From contig JAPOHW010000004.1 of the NCBI GenBank assembly GCA_029979265.1, positions 1-64,000 of the forward strand: a stretch of DNA of 64,000 bases, given 5' to 3'. Of this stretch, positions 1 to 7,274 are shown in pieces. Each line of letters opens with the position of its first letter. Positions within the stretch are counted from its first letter, which is position 1. The stretch is from Actinomycetota bacterium. Its GTDB lineage: Bacteria > Actinomycetota > Acidimicrobiia > Acidimicrobiales > Aldehydirespiratoraceae. The notes under the pieces are model-generated. The model saw nothing but the letters and a program-made list of their open reading frames with translations. It had not been told where the DNA came from and did not search any database. The position numbers were made by a program, and so were the translations under genes.

Positions 1-954
1 GAGGTCTTCCATGACGACGAGCACGTGATCCGCACGCTGACGAAAATCCTCGACGACGCCTCCACCGCTCACCGCAAGCTCGACCCCAGCGAGGGTCTGC
101 AGGATGCACAGCTCGAGAACGGAGCGCGCCTTCACATCGTTCACCGTGACATCGCTCGCGGCGGTCACCTCATGATCAACATACGGAAGTTCACCGGCAT
201 CACAATCCGCAGCCTCGACGAACTCGTCGCTCGAAGCATGCTCAGCTTCGAGGCCGCTGAATTTCTTCGCAGGTGCGTGAAGGCGCGGCAGACCATCGTG
301 TTCGCAGGAGCCCCTGGTGCAGGAAAGACCACGATGCTCAACTGTTGCGCAGCAGAACTCGACCCATCGCTTCGAGTTGTGGTCGCGGAGGAGGTGTTCG
401 AGGCTGATATCCCGCTCCCCAACGTGGCAAGTGTCCAGACCCGTGCGGCCCGCGCCGACCGCCCCGAAGTCGACCTCCGGCGTCTCGTCTCCGGTTTCCT
501 TCGCATGGCTCCCGATATCGCAATAGTCGGGGAGGTTCGCGACCGAGAAGCGCTTCCCCTGCTGCTGACCCTGTCGTCAGGCGTCAAGGGCTTCACAACG
601 ATCCATGCGGGTTCGGCGCGCCAAGCACTCACCCGTCTTCGCTTCATCTGCCAACTCGCCGAAGCATCCAACGAGCTCTCGATGACGGCGCTCAACAATC
701 TCGTCAGCGAAGCCGTGGATGTCGTCGTGCACTGCGTGCGCACCGACGACGGTCCGCGCGTCGGTTCGATCCTCGCGGTCGAGGACACTGTCGACACCGC
801 AGCAGCCCAGGCGTTCGCCACCACGGAGGTCTTCACGCTCTGCCCCTCGGAGCGCCGGTTGACCTGGACCGGTGCCCTTCCGGTTCGAATCAGCTCCGCA
901 TTCGCGGCGGCGGGCATCGACCTGCATTGCACCCTTGGAGGTGCACAAGGTTGA
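1..954 (+). CDS. Tad/Flp pilus secretion ATPase TadA/CpaF, 5'-truncated by the window edge
   Basis: The reading frame is open to base 1, so the first start codon inside the window (GTG at 25) is probably not the true start. The visible 317 codons are the C-terminal two thirds of a CpaF/TadA-type type IV secretion ATPase, a cytoplasmic hexameric motor that powers Tad pilus assembly. Visible motifs are a Walker A loop GAPGAGKTT (about 95 codons past the GTG), an Asp box ending AEEVFE, a Walker B region with PDIAIVGEVRD, and the His box TTIHAGS. Family members are usually 400-450 residues, so roughly 100 N-terminal residues lie upstream. The stop overlaps the next gene's TTG start by 4 bases, as expected for a translationally coupled tad operon. 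Confidence 0.93.
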   Translation, partial: EVFHDDEHVIRTLTKILDDASTAHRKLDPSEGLQDAQLENGARLHIVHRDIARGGHLMINIRKFTGITIRSLDELVARSMLSFEAAEFLRRCVKARQTIVFAGAPGAGKTTMLNCCAAELDPSLRVVVAEEVFEADIPLPNVASVQTRAARADRPEVDLRRLVSGFLRMAPDIAIVGEVRDREALPLLLTLSSGVKGFTTIHAGSARQALTRLRFICQLAEASNELSMTALNNLVSEAVDVVVHCVRTDDGPRVGSILAVEDTVDTAAAQAFATTEVFTLCPSERRLTWTGALPVRISSAFAAAGIDLHCTLGGAQG

Positions 955-1841
955 GCGCACTCCTCTTCTCCGTCGCAGTCGCTTTTGGCCTCTACTGGTC
1001 GTACACGTCGTTGGTCTTCGGCTGGCAGGGCCTCGGCTTCGGTCCGAGGATTGCGGACGACGCTCTGAAGAGACGGAGAGCCGATGTCGACGCTTGGTTG
1101 ACGCAAGCGGGACTCGCAGATGTCAAACCTCGCGAATTCGTTGCTGTGGTTGCCGTGATTCTCACCCTCGGAGCGGCACTCGGGTACGCGATCTTCGCCG
1201 GCCCGCTCCCAGCACTGGTTGTCGGTGGATTCGCCGCGTCCTTTCCGATCGCGACGTATCGGCTCCGACGCCAGCGCCGCATCGAACGCGCCCAAGAGGC
1301 CTGGCCTCGGATGATCGAGGAGATTCGCCTTCAGACGGCGTCGATGGGCCGATCAATCCCGCGAGCGCTCTTCGAGGTCGGGCGACGAGGCCCAGAGGAG
1401 CTGCGTCCTGGCTTCGAGGCCGCCCATCGCGAATGGCTCCTGACCACAGACTTTGCGCGAACCATGTACGTCCTCAAGGAACGGCTCGCCGACCCCACTG
1501 CCGACCTTGCATCCGAGACACTCTTGATTGCCCACGAACTCGGAGGAAGCGATCTCGATCGTCGACTCGAAGCACTCGCCGAGGATCGCCGACAGGACGT
1601 GCAGGGCCGCAAAGATGCCCGCGCACGCCAAGCAGGGGCCCGCTTCGCCCGCATCTTCGTGCTCGCTGTCCCCGCTGGCATGGCACTCGCTGGCATCAGC
1701 ATCGGTGACGGACGTGCGGCGTATCAAACGGCAGGCGGTCAACTGATCGTGCTCGTTGCTCTTGCGATGGTGATCACGTGTTGGGTGTGGGCCGGGCGAG
1801 TGATGCACCTCCCCGAACCGGATCGGGTGTTTTCGGGATGA
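951..1841 (+). CDS. Tad pilus inner-membrane platform protein, TadB-like
   Basis: The product is about 296 residues and resembles TadB, an inner-membrane member of the type II secretion F (GspF) family that forms the platform above the TadA motor. It has N-terminal hydrophobic segments (about residues 1-20 and 60-95), a polar cytoplasmic stretch with an IEEIRLQTAS-like segment, and a C-terminal hydrophobic pair beginning near RFARIFVLAVPAGMALA. The TTG at 951 is preferred because GGAGG (937-941) sits 9 bases upstream and the codon overlaps the ATPase stop; a TTG at 927 is also in frame but has no such site. The gene ends in an ATGA overlap with the next one. TadB versus TadC is assigned by gene order only. 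Confidence 0.85.
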   Translation: MSALLFSVAVAFGLYWSYTSLVFGWQGLGFGPRIADDALKRRRADVDAWLTQAGLADVKPREFVAVVAVILTLGAALGYAIFAGPLPALVVGGFAASFPIATYRLRRQRRIERAQEAWPRMIEEIRLQTASMGRSIPRALFEVGRRGPEELRPGFEAAHREWLLTTDFARTMYVLKERLADPTADLASETLLIAHELGGSDLDRRLEALAEDRRQDVQGRKDARARQAGARFARIFVLAVPAGMALAGISIGDGRAAYQTAGGQLIVLVALAMVITCWVWAGRVMHLPEPDRVFSG

Positions 1842-2740
1842 GTCGAGCACTCGCCATTATCGGATTGACCACCTTCACCGGGTCTGCACTGCTGCTCTCC
1901 GAGCTGCGATGGTTCCGCCGGCCAAGTCTTGTCGAGCGCCTGAGCCCCTTTGCTCCCGTTCACGCCCGTCGATCTCGCCTCGGCCTCCTGTCGGCCGCAT
2001 CCTTTCGAGACATCATCGCCCCGCTCTCGAACAGTGTCGGAGAGCGAATCGCAAGGTTGTTCGGCGTGAACGAGGAGGTCGGACTTCGACTTCGCCGTAT
2101 CCACTCCCCCCTGGACGTGACGACCTTTCGAGTCCGTCAGGCAGGTTGGGCAGCGGCCAGCTTTGCGGCTGGGCTTGCGGTGTCGGCCACGCTCGGCGTG
2201 CCGGCAGCACTCGCCGTCTTCGTCACACTCGGGGCGCCAACCCTGACCTTCCTTCTGCTCGAGCAGCAGGTTGCGAGTGCATCAGCGGCTTGGCAGCGGC
2301 GAATCTTCGTGGAATTACCAGTCGTTGCCGAGCAACTCGGCATGCTCATCTCAGCAGGCTGGTCCCTTGGCACAGCGCTGTCTCGCGTCAGCGAGCGAGG
2401 TACCGGTGTCTGCGCAGCCGATCTTGCGCGGGTGGTCCAACGCGTGGGTCAGGGCCTATCAGAAGCAGATGCACTCCGGGAATGGGCCGACATCGCCAGT
2501 GTTGTCGAACTCGATCGCCTCGTGTCGGTTCTCTCACTCAATCGCGAGGCTGCCGACCTCGGCCGACTGATCACTGACGAAGCGCGCTCGATCCGCCGCG
2601 AGGCACAGCGCGAACTCATCGAGACGATCGAACGTCGAAACCAGCAGGTCTGGATACCCGTCACGGTCTCAGCACTCGTACCCGGCGTGCTCCTGATGGG
2701 TGTCCCGTTCATCGATGCACTGAACCTCTTCAGCGGATGA
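1838..2740 (+). CDS. Tad pilus inner-membrane platform protein, TadC-like
   Basis: This roughly 300-residue protein is the second GspF-family platform component of the Tad machine. It starts with a signal-anchor-like helix (ALAIIGLTTFTGSALLL), has a central hydrophobic pair (about residues 95-140, from AASFAAGLAVSATLG to TFLLLEQQV), a cytoplasmic T2SSF domain with the pattern GWSLGTALSRVSERG, and a C-terminal helix ending PFIDALNLF. The ATG at 1838 overlaps the previous stop (ATGA), which decides the start over an in-frame GTG at 1778. It forms one operon with the ATPase and TadB. Confidence 0.87.
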   Translation: MSRALAIIGLTTFTGSALLLSELRWFRRPSLVERLSPFAPVHARRSRLGLLSAASFRDIIAPLSNSVGERIARLFGVNEEVGLRLRRIHSPLDVTTFRVRQAGWAAASFAAGLAVSATLGVPAALAVFVTLGAPTLTFLLLEQQVASASAAWQRRIFVELPVVAEQLGMLISAGWSLGTALSRVSERGTGVCAADLARVVQRVGQGLSEADALREWADIASVVELDRLVSVLSLNREAADLGRLITDEARSIRREAQRELIETIERRNQQVWIPVTVSALVPGVLLMGVPFIDALNLFSG

Positions 2741-2775
2741 CCTAACCCCACCCAACGCCAACAAGGAGAAGAACC

Positions 2776-3012
2776 ATGATGAGCATCACCGCACAGACCT
2801 GGATGGAGATCCAGATGCTGGTCGGCCACCTGAACCGTCGAACCGGTCGCATGCTTGGCGATCGCGGTGAAGGCGTGATCAGTACTGCGATCGCTGTACT
2901 GATCACCTCCTTCATCGGAGCCGCCATGTGGGTTGCGTTCGACCGCATCTGGGGGAGCGCCGAGTCCAACATCGAGGGGGAGGTAAATCGCATCGGCGCG
3001 ATGGGAGGATGA
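2776..3012 (+). CDS. Small pilin-like membrane peptide of the Tad locus
   Basis: This is a 78-residue protein with a polar N-terminus, the sequence DRGEGVISTAIAVLI leading into one hydrophobic helix, and a short acidic tail. Size, single helix and position between platform genes and TadE-like genes suggest a pilin or pseudopilin processed by a prepilin peptidase at the Gly-Glu-Gly region. Unlike classical Flp pilins it lacks the G-x4-E-Y motif, so assignment as the major pilin is inference. A good ribosome binding site (AGGAG, 2764-2768) stands 7 bases before ATG 2776; a second ATG follows at once. The stop forms an ATGA overlap with the next gene. The 35-base gap before it is the only real spacer in this operon. 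Confidence 0.72.
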   Translation: MMSITAQTWMEIQMLVGHLNRRTGRMLGDRGEGVISTAIAVLITSFIGAAMWVAFDRIWGSAESNIEGEVNRIGAMGG

Positions 3013-3446
3013 CCCGAGGTTCTCTCGATACTCATGCACTCGACACTCAGGCACTCGACGACGGCGCCACAACAATCGGCACGAGCGCAGGCTTCCTCGT
3101 GTTCTTGCTCCTGTTGTTCGCGGCGGTCCACATTCTCTTCAGCCTCTATGCATCGTCGTTGGTCACAGCTGCGGCACTCGAGGCTGCGCAGATGGTGGCC
3201 GGTTACGACGAGGTCGCCGACCGCTGTGCAGCCGTGGCCGAGGCGGAAGCACGATTCCTCGAAAAGCTCGGGGACTATGGCGAAGCCGGGCACGCAACGC
3301 TGCACTGGATCTGCGCCGACCCTGAAGACGTCACGGTCCGGGTGACTGCTGATCATCCAACCTTCCTGCCACGACGGCTGGCCGGCCTGACCGACCTCGC
3401 GCATCTCGACCGGACCATCGTCGTACGAGTCGAGGCATTTCGATGA
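3009..3446 (+). CDS. TadE-like pseudopilin
   Basis: This 145-residue protein has a polar N-terminus, the segment DDGATTIGTSAG and then one strongly hydrophobic helix (FLVFLLLLFAAVHILFSLY) followed by a periplasm- or exterior-facing domain. That is the TadE/TadF layout: a type IV prepilin-like leader with one membrane segment. After the helix, TAAALEAAQMVAG resembles the post-helix region of TadE-like proteins. The ATG at 3009 overlaps the preceding TGA; an in-frame upstream codon at 2928 lies inside the previous gene and is rejected. The helix lacks the usual Glu of ATVEFAL-type TadE starts, so the subfamily call is moderate. Confidence 0.72.
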   Translation: MTRGSLDTHALDTQALDDGATTIGTSAGFLVFLLLLFAAVHILFSLYASSLVTAAALEAAQMVAGYDEVADRCAAVAEAEARFLEKLGDYGEAGHATLHWICADPEDVTVRVTADHPTFLPRRLAGLTDLAHLDRTIVVRVEAFR

Positions 3447-3904
3447 CGGAGCCGATCCGGCGAGGGAGCGGCGACGCCGGCCAAGTAGGGGGTATCGAAG
3501 TCCTGCCGTTCGGATTCCTCACATTCGTCGCAGTCACACTCTTGTTGGTCAATGCCTGGGGTGTCATCGACGCGAAGCTGGCCACGACCTCAGCGTCGAG
3601 GGAAGCCGTGCGCACCGTGGTCGAGGCGAGCGACCCAGCCGGTATCGCGCACACGGCCGAGCGACGAGCGACCGAGACCCTCGCCGCCTACGGGTACGCC
3701 GGCGAAAGAGTGGGGATCGCTGCACTGGTGCTGCCCGAGGGGTACGTCCGTTGTGCGCGGATCATGCTCTCCGTCACCTACGACGTGCCTGCGCTCACCA
3801 TTCCGTTCATCGGTGGCTTCGGACACGCCGTCACCGTCAGGTCGACATCGACAGAGTTGATCGATCCGTTCCGCGACGGGATCCGAGGAGTCGCAACGTG
3901 CTGA
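3443..3904 (+). CDS. TadE-like pseudopilin, second copy
   Basis: The product is 153 residues: a short basic N-terminus, GGIEVLPFGF running into one hydrophobic helix (LTFVAVTLLLVNAWGVI), and a roughly 110-residue soluble domain with the TTSASREAVRTVVEAS pattern typical of the stretch after a TadE helix. The Glu after the Gly-Gly pair is compatible with prepilin peptidase processing. It probably acts as a minor pilin initiating or stabilising Tad pilus assembly. It overlaps its neighbour upstream by 4 bases (ATGA) and lies in the same operon. Confidence 0.75.
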   Translation: MTEPIRRGSGDAGQVGGIEVLPFGFLTFVAVTLLLVNAWGVIDAKLATTSASREAVRTVVEASDPAGIAHTAERRATETLAAYGYAGERVGIAALVLPEGYVRCARIMLSVTYDVPALTIPFIGGFGHAVTVRSTSTELIDPFRDGIRGVATC

Positions 3905-4335
3905 TGCAGCACCGTCGGATGGATGCTGGCACCGTACTTCTGCTGTTTCCGGCAGCAGTACTGATCATGATCGTGCTCGGCGCAATCGTCATCGATGTGA
4001 GCCTTTCGCAGGTACGGGCTCGTGAACTCGAGTTCGCAGCCGCATCGGCCGCAAACGACGCCCTTGGTGCACTGGACGTCCAGAACCTGCGCGCAACCGG
4101 TCAGGTCCGGTTCGACCCGGTTCTCGCCGAGGCAATCGTGATGGAGTCTGTCGCCATGGGACCACTCCCGACGGCCAGTGTTCGATCGATCTCGATCACC
4201 GGTATCGACGGAGAGACTCCCCAGATCGCAGTGACCCTCACTTTGGTCGTCGACCTCGTCATGTCGCCTGCTCTCCCGGGTGGGATCGGCTCTACCACGA
4301 TCACCCGAACCCGAACGGTTTCGATCCTCGGGTGA
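3898..4335 (+). CDS. TadE/TadG-like membrane-anchored protein, last gene of the Tad operon
   Basis: This 145-residue protein has the N-terminal pattern RMDAGTVLLLFPAAVLIMIVLGAIV, a single anchor helix, followed by SLSQVRARELEFAAASAANDALGALD, the arrangement seen in TadG-like and actinobacterial helicase/secretion-neighbourhood TadE-like proteins. The GTG at 3898 is chosen because GAGGAG (3885-3890) ends 7 bases upstream; an ATG at 3904 overlaps the previous stop and is an alternative only two codons downstream. It closes the operon: the next promoter begins two bases after its stop. Confidence 0.72.
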   Translation: MLMQHRRMDAGTVLLLFPAAVLIMIVLGAIVIDVSLSQVRARELEFAAASAANDALGALDVQNLRATGQVRFDPVLAEAIVMESVAMGPLPTASVRSISITGIDGETPQIAVTLTLVVDLVMSPALPGGIGSTTITRTRTVSILG

Positions 4336-4336
4336 G

Positions 4337-4365
4337 TTGTGATACGAACATATGTTCGGTATGCT
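4337..4365 (+). promoter_or_regulatory. SOS-type promoter with LexA operator between -35 and -10
   Basis: A -35-like TTGTGA (4337-4342), a 17-base spacer and a -10 TATGCT (4360-4365) lie in front of the DUF222 gene. The spacer holds a perfect 14-base palindrome, CGAACATATGTTCG (4345-4358), which matches the actinobacterial/Bacillus-type LexA consensus CGAAC-N4-GTTCG. The -10 ends 6 bases before ATG 4372, so the transcript is predicted to be leaderless. LexA bound here would block the promoter directly. Confidence 0.8.
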
Positions 4366-4371
4366 TTTCCT

Positions 4372-5457
4372 ATGTTAATAGCGGCGAACGACGAAATCCG
4401 AGGGTTGGATCCTCGCCCGCTCTCTCGCCCTGAACTCGTCGATGCGATCGCTGCCCTCGATCGGCTGATTGCTCGAGCCGAAGAGCGTCGGCTCGCTTGT
4501 CTTGCAGCAATCGATGCGCTCGGAGATCGTGGTGCCGACGCAGCAACGGTGGGGCGTTCACTCTCACGTCGGTCGGATCGGCGAGCGAAGAAAGACGCAG
4601 AGGTTGCCGGTCGTATGGCCGAGATGCCGGCAGTTGCCGGAAAGCTCGCATCGGGTGAGATCACTACTGAGCATGCAACAGCGTGCGCGGACGCAGCTTC
4701 CCGAGTCACGAGCGAGGAAGCCGACAGCCTGGCCGAGATGGCTGCTGCGATGCCTGCCGATCTGTTCTCGAAGAAGGCTCGTGAATGGGCCGGACGACAT
4801 GAATCGGCAGCTGATGCCGATCAGCGTCACCGTCAGCAGCGCCGCCAGCGAGAAGCCAGTCACTGGACCGCTGGGGACGGCATGGTTCATCTCCACGCCC
4901 AATTCGACCCCATCACCGGGGCCGCCGTCGTGGCGTCACTCGAGGAACGGGTCGATTCGCTGTGGCGGGCCGACGGTGGCCGAGACGGGTCCCCGGCCGA
5001 ACACCGAAGCCACTCTCAGCGACGAGCGGATGCCCTTGCCGAGCTTTTGACCGACAGCGGTCGCGATGCCGCATCTCACCCCAAGCACATGGTTCACCTG
5101 ATCCACGAGCTTGCCGATGGCACGACCGAACTCGCGGATGGCACACCAGTGCCTGACGACGTGTTGTGCACGTTGGGGCCGGCCGCTGCGGTTGTCGGCC
5201 ACGTCTTCTCCAGTGAGGGACGGCCACTCTGGCTCGGAAGGCACACGAGACTGGCGTCGACCGATCAGTGGCTCGCTCTGATCGCCGCTCATCGGGGATG
5301 TGTCGACTGCGGCGCAACCGCTTCACGCTGCGAGGCGCACCACAATCTCACCGAGTGGTCACACGGCGGCCCCACAGATATCGACAACCTCGATCTTCGC
5401 TGCCATCGATGCCACGGAGTCGTCCACCGGCGAGCCGAGCGAAGAACCGCCGCCTGA
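4372..5457 (+). CDS. DUF222 domain protein with C-terminal HNH endonuclease domain (13E12 repeat family type)
   Basis: This 361-residue protein has the helical DUF222 region at about 10-270 and a C-terminal HNH nuclease domain: CVDCGATASRCEAHHNLTEW, then HGGPTDIDNL and CHRCHGVVH, giving the metal-binding cysteine pairs and the catalytic His-His. This is the architecture of actinobacterial 13E12-repeat proteins, several of which are LexA-regulated in Mycobacterium tuberculosis; their function is not established. The ATG at 4372 is preferred over GTG 4339 because the earlier codon lies inside the -35/LexA site. It appears to be a single-gene transcription unit induced by DNA damage (inference from the operator). 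Confidence 0.88.
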   Translation: MLIAANDEIRGLDPRPLSRPELVDAIAALDRLIARAEERRLACLAAIDALGDRGADAATVGRSLSRRSDRRAKKDAEVAGRMAEMPAVAGKLASGEITTEHATACADAASRVTSEEADSLAEMAAAMPADLFSKKAREWAGRHESAADADQRHRQQRRQREASHWTAGDGMVHLHAQFDPITGAAVVASLEERVDSLWRADGGRDGSPAEHRSHSQRRADALAELLTDSGRDAASHPKHMVHLIHELADGTTELADGTPVPDDVLCTLGPAAAVVGHVFSSEGRPLWLGRHTRLASTDQWLALIAAHRGCVDCGATASRCEAHHNLTEWSHGGPTDIDNLDLRCHRCHGVVHRRAERRTAA

Positions 5458-5496
5458 GTCACAGCTCGGGCCGCTGATCGCACGTTCGTGCCGGAC

Positions 5497-5502
5497 TAAC
5501 CT
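5497..5502 (+). promoter_or_regulatory. Putative leaderless -10 element of the nitrile hydratase operon
   Basis: TAACCT ends 8 bases before ATG 5511, and no purine-rich ribosome binding site lies in between. This matches the spacing seen at many other starts in the window. No -35 is obvious. Confidence 0.4.
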
Positions 5503-5510
5503 CGCACTCC

Positions 5511-6095
5511 ATGGATGGCATCCATGACATGGGCGGAAGTCGCGACTTCCCGGCCGTTCTCACCGAGCGCGATGAGGCGGTGTTCCATGCCGAGTGGGAA
5601 GCGCGCGCGTTTGTGCTGTCGAATGCCTACACGGGTGCCGGCTGCGCCAACGTCGACCAGTTCCGTCACGCCATCGAACGACTCGACCCTGCGGCCTACA
5701 TCGGCGACGGTTACTTCGGCCGGTGGCTCGGCTCGATCGAGTTGATGATCGCTGAGGCCAACGACCAAGTAATCCCTGGCCGCTATTCGGACCTCAGCGC
5801 AGCCCGCAAGATCGATGCCGTGCCCCGGTTCGGTGTTGGTGACACCGTTCGAACCAAGAACCACAATCCTCCGGGCCACACTCGACTCCCTGGCTACGTG
5901 CGCAACCGAACCGGTCGAGTCGAACTTCTTCATGGCGGCTGGGTGTATCCGGACACTCACGCTCACCACGAAGGCGAGAATCCTGAACACGTGTACTCGG
6001 TCCGCTTCGACGGAGACGAACTGTGGGGCGCCGACGCCGAACCCGGCACGTCGGTCACCGTCGACCTTTTCGAGAGCTATTTGGAACCAACGTGA
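5511..6095 (+). CDS. nthB: Nitrile hydratase beta subunit
   Basis: The protein opens with the family hallmark MDGIHDMGG and continues with [10 protein letters not shown] and the C-terminal SH3-like part including [22 protein letters not shown] and HVYSVRF. The beta subunit pairs with alpha to form the enzyme hydrating nitriles to amides in the cytoplasm. At 194 residues it is shorter than typical beta subunits (about 220-230). The order beta-alpha-accessory is the one known for cobalt-type enzymes. The alpha gene overlaps it by 4 bases (GTGA), so the subunits are translationally coupled. Confidence 0.93.
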   Translation: MDGIHDMGGSRDFPAVLTERDEAVFHAEWEARAFVLSNAYTGAGCANVDQFRHAIERLDPAAYIGDGYFGRWLGSIELMIAEANDQVIPGRYSDLSAARKIDAVPRFGVGDTVRTKNHNPPGHTRLPGYVRNRTGRVELLHGGWVYPDTHAHHEGENPEHVYSVRFDGDELWGADAEPGTSVTVDLFESYLEPT

Positions 6096-6712
6096 GCCAC
6101 GACGAGAACCACGAACACGAACACGAACACGAACACGAGCACGATCCTCGTGCCATCCGAACGGAGGCACTCGAACGACTGCTCGTCGAGCAGGGGTTGA
6201 TCACCTCGGCCGCGATCGACACGATCATCGAGCGCTACGAAACCGACGTCGGCCCGCTCAATGGTGCTCGTGTCGTCGCCAAGGCCTGGACCGACCCGGA
6301 CTATCGGGCCCGACTTCTCGAAGACGGGACGGCCGCAATCGCCGAACTCGGGATTGGAGGCCCGCAGGGCGAAAAGATGGTCGTGGTCGAAAACACTCCC
6401 GATGTCCACAACGTGATCGTCTGCACGCTCTGTTCTTGCTACCCGTGGCCCGTCCTCGGCTTGCCTCCCGCGTGGTACAAGGATCCGGCCTACCGATCCC
6501 GAATCGTCCGCGAACCAAGGAAGGTCCTCCGGGAGTTCGGCCTGACACTCGACGATGACACCGAAGTGAGGGTCTGGGACTCCAGCGCCGAGATCCGCTA
6601 CCTCGTGCTCCCCGAACGACCAGCATCAACCCTCGGCGCCGACGAAGAGGCACTGGCCGATCTCGTCACCCGTGACGCAATGATCGGCGTGGCACGGATC
6701 GACGCCCGATGA
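6092..6712 (+). CDS. nthA: Nitrile hydratase alpha subunit, cobalt-type, with His-Glu repeat N-terminus
   Basis: This 206-residue subunit holds the metal centre: [11 protein letters not shown] with cysteines at 111, 114 and 116. Thr between the first two cysteines and Tyr after the motif are the cobalt-type signature (iron enzymes have Ser and Thr). The two later cysteines are normally oxidised to sulfinic and sulfenic acids. The GTG at 6092 overlaps the beta stop and is preferred over upstream codons inside nthB. Residues 7-18 are six alternating His-acidic pairs encoded by a 6-base tandem repeat, which is unusual for the family and could bind metal. Thiocyanate hydrolase gamma is a related alternative, but the neighbouring beta and accessory genes favour nitrile hydratase. 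Confidence 0.93.
   Translation: MSHDENHEHEHEHEHEHDPRAIRTEALERLLVEQGLITSAAIDTIIERYETDVGPLNGARVVAKAWTDPDYRARLLEDGTAAIAELGIGGPQGEKMVVVENTPDVHNVIVCTLCSCYPWPVLGLPPAWYKDPAYRSRIVREPRKVLREFGLTLDDDTEVRVWDSSAEIRYLVLPERPASTLGADEEALADLVTRDAMIGVARIDAR
6110..6145 (+). repeat. Six tandem CACGAR/CACGAT units encoding alternating His-Glu
   Basis: Codons 7-18 of the alpha subunit are CAC-GAA four times, CAC-GAG, then CAC-GAT. The array is in frame and could vary in copy number by replication slippage without breaking the gene. Confidence 0.9.
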
Positions 6713-6900
6713 GCGGCGAGAATCAGCACCCGCCGAACGGTCACCTGCCGAGCGTCGCATCACACGAGGGCCCCATGACACAAGGCTTCACGATTCGTGG
6801 CCCCAGGACACAAGGCTCCTCAATCCGAGGACCCATGACACAAGACCCTATGATCCGAGTCTCCGTGATCCGAGTCTCCATGAGCCGAGGCACGGCGTGA
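6709..6900 (+). CDS. Small decapeptide-repeat protein inside the nitrile hydratase operon
   Basis: This 63-codon ORF overlaps the alpha stop by 4 bases (ATGA at 6709) and the accessory gene start by 4 bases (GTGA at 6897), so it is precisely fitted between two known genes. After a 20-residue leader come three ten-residue units of the form GPxTQ-x3-IR (residues 21-50), followed by two shorter VSxxR units. The basic residues recur every ten positions. I recognise no family. It could be a real small peptide, for example a linker or assembly factor, or a decayed repeat kept open to preserve coupling. Purely compositional drift seems unlikely given the exact double overlap. Confidence 0.55.
   Translation: MSGENQHPPNGHLPSVASHEGPMTQGFTIRGPRTQGSSIRGPMTQDPMIRVSVIRVSMSRGTA
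6769..6888 (+). repeat. Imperfect 30-base tandem repeat (three units) plus two 15-base half units
   Basis: Units at 6769-6798, 6799-6828 and 6829-6858 share the core GGxCCCAxGACACAAG; 6859-6873 and 6874-6888 are shorter copies ending in CGAG. Unit length is a multiple of three, so the reading frame is kept. Confidence 0.75.
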
Positions 6901-7259
6901 CATCGGGACCAGAATCGGTGCTGCTGCCTCCCGATGGGCCTACCGCTCCCCCGCGGGTCAATGGTGAACTCGTGTTCGATGCGCCGTGGCAGACCCGGAT
7001 CTTCGGCGCCACGGTGGCACTGTTCGAGGCTGGGCGGTTTGCGTGGCCCGACTTTCAGCAACGACTGATCGAGGCGATCGCCGTCCATGAGGCTGCGCTC
7101 GAGGCCGACCCAATAGACGGGACCAGTGGGTATGACTACTGGGCCTGCTGGCTCGACGCGTTCCGGGCACTCGCCGACGAGCACGGCTGGGCGAGTCAGC
7201 GAAGCCTGCACGACATGGAACACGAATTGGAGGCCCGGCCCGCCGGCCACGATCACTGA
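6897..7259 (+). CDS. Nitrile hydratase accessory (activator) protein, P14K/NhlE-like
   Basis: This 120-residue protein has the pattern PPRVNGELVFDAPWQTRIFG and FAWPDFQQRLIEAI, which belongs to the nitrile hydratase accessory family and resembles the N-terminal part of the beta subunit. Such proteins hold an alpha subunit, help load cobalt and then exchange it into the mature enzyme (known for cobalt-type systems as self-subunit swapping). The GTG start overlaps the preceding repeat ORF by 4 bases. The operon ends here; no amidase gene is in the window. The convergent galE stops 15 bases away. Confidence 0.87.
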   Translation: MTSGPESVLLPPDGPTAPPRVNGELVFDAPWQTRIFGATVALFEAGRFAWPDFQQRLIEAIAVHEAALEADPIDGTSGYDYWACWLDAFRALADEHGWASQRSLHDMEHELEARPAGHDH

Positions 7260-7274
7260 GCCTCGATGTCAGCT

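Noticed and set aside
6110-6145. Coding artefact or misread start at the His-Glu repeat
   Set aside because: The GTG before it overlaps the beta-subunit stop exactly as other coupled genes here, and no better-placed start lies downstream.
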